From NCBI GenBank assembly GCA_024698145.1, contig JAILRO010000023.1, positions 1 to 64,000 of the forward strand: 64,000 nt of DNA. The letters run 5' to 3'. Position numbers and translations under genes: made by a program. Source of the DNA: Lachnospiraceae bacterium (GTDB taxonomy: Bacteria > Bacillota > Clostridia > Lachnospirales > Lachnospiraceae). The notes beneath the pieces are model-generated. The model was not told the origin of the DNA. It made no database searches and saw only the letters and a list, made by a program, of their open reading frames with translations. This document shows, piece after piece, positions 63,886-64,000 of this stretch. Position 1 is the first letter of the stretch; every line of letters starts with the position of its first letter.

Positions 63886-64000
63886 TATGCCGTATCTTCT
63901 GCTGGAAAAATCATTACTATGATATCATCCGTCTTTGGCATTGCTATAGTAGCTTTACCTGCGGGAATCATTACAGCTGGATATATGGATGAACTTAATA
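63886..64000 (+). pseudogene. Fragment of a voltage-gated-type ion (potassium) channel, cut by window end
   Basis: From 63886 the frame reads YAVSSAGKIITMISSVFGIA and on to PAGIITAGYMDELN, the last pore helix of bacterial Kv-like channels. The selectivity filter TVGYGD, which should stand directly before it, is absent from this frame. The next frame reads GQSNI there, suggesting mutation plus a frameshift. There is no start codon in the open frame from 63835. The gene may continue beyond 64000. Confidence 0.5.

Overview
The window is AT-rich, densely coded chromosomal DNA, most likely from an anaerobic, plant-fibre-degrading member of the Lachnospiraceae (Butyrivibrio/Pseudobutyrivibrio-like). 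The basis is Gram-positive lipobox lipoproteins, Clostridia-type gene families (LUD, DUF1934, MEMO-AMMECR1 fusion, Spo0A-like regulator), the conserved order c-di-AMP phosphodiesterase - rplI - dnaB, strong AGGAGG ribosome binding sites, and a secreted GH5 cellulase plus GH1 beta-glucosidase. No prophage, CRISPR array or intact insertion sequence was seen.

Layout. 0-7.5 kb: tRNA-Asn and tRNA-Cys, a LUD protein, a NatAB-type ABC exporter, a secreted lysine-rich protein, a cation diffusion facilitator, and a membrane protein with a small XRE regulator whose promoter nearly duplicates that of the ABC exporter. 7.5-16 kb: oxidoreductase and MATE pair behind a perfect palindrome, HerA-like ATPase, membrane-anchored clostripain-like protease, chemoreceptor. 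16-24.6 kb: polar amino acid ABC importer, a 206-bp MITE-like element, a beta-lactamase-fold/amidase fusion, an EAL protein, and a Znu-type metal ABC transporter with a zinc-ribbon protein. 24.6-30 kb: DRE-TIM aldolase with a leader hairpin, MEMO-AMMECR1 fusion, a candidate small RNA, and then a signalling module consisting of a Spo0A-like response regulator, a divergent 17-codon ORF with a perfect Shine-Dalgarno, and an AgrC-like GHKL kinase. 30-37.3 kb: housekeeping (ddl, murI, DUF1934, methyltransferase, GdpP-like protein, L9, DnaB). 37.3-49.5 kb: MerR-methyltransferase fusion, an unusual repeat/hairpin element before a beta-glucosidase, a carbohydrate ABC importer without its ATPase, an HlyD-like adaptor with a MacB-like membrane protein, and a SulP transporter. 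49.5-54.5 kb: ABC-2 exporter with two unlike permeases and its own histidine kinase/response regulator, behind two adjacent palindromes. 54.5-64 kb: multidomain cellulase, flavodoxin-fold reductase, aldose epimerase-like protein, tandem paralogous GGDEF-EAL and GGDEF proteins, and a terminal zone of gene remnants.

How it fits together. The cellulase, beta-glucosidase, carbohydrate importer and epimerase fit cello-oligosaccharide use. Three c-di-GMP proteins and one GdpP-like c-di-AMP phosphodiesterase give a strong second-messenger theme. The most original locus is 27.4-30.1 kb, which has the parts of a peptide-signalling circuit: a tiny secretable-size amphipathic peptide, a polytopic GHKL sensor, and a Spo0A-type DNA-binding regulator in place of the usual LytTR regulator.
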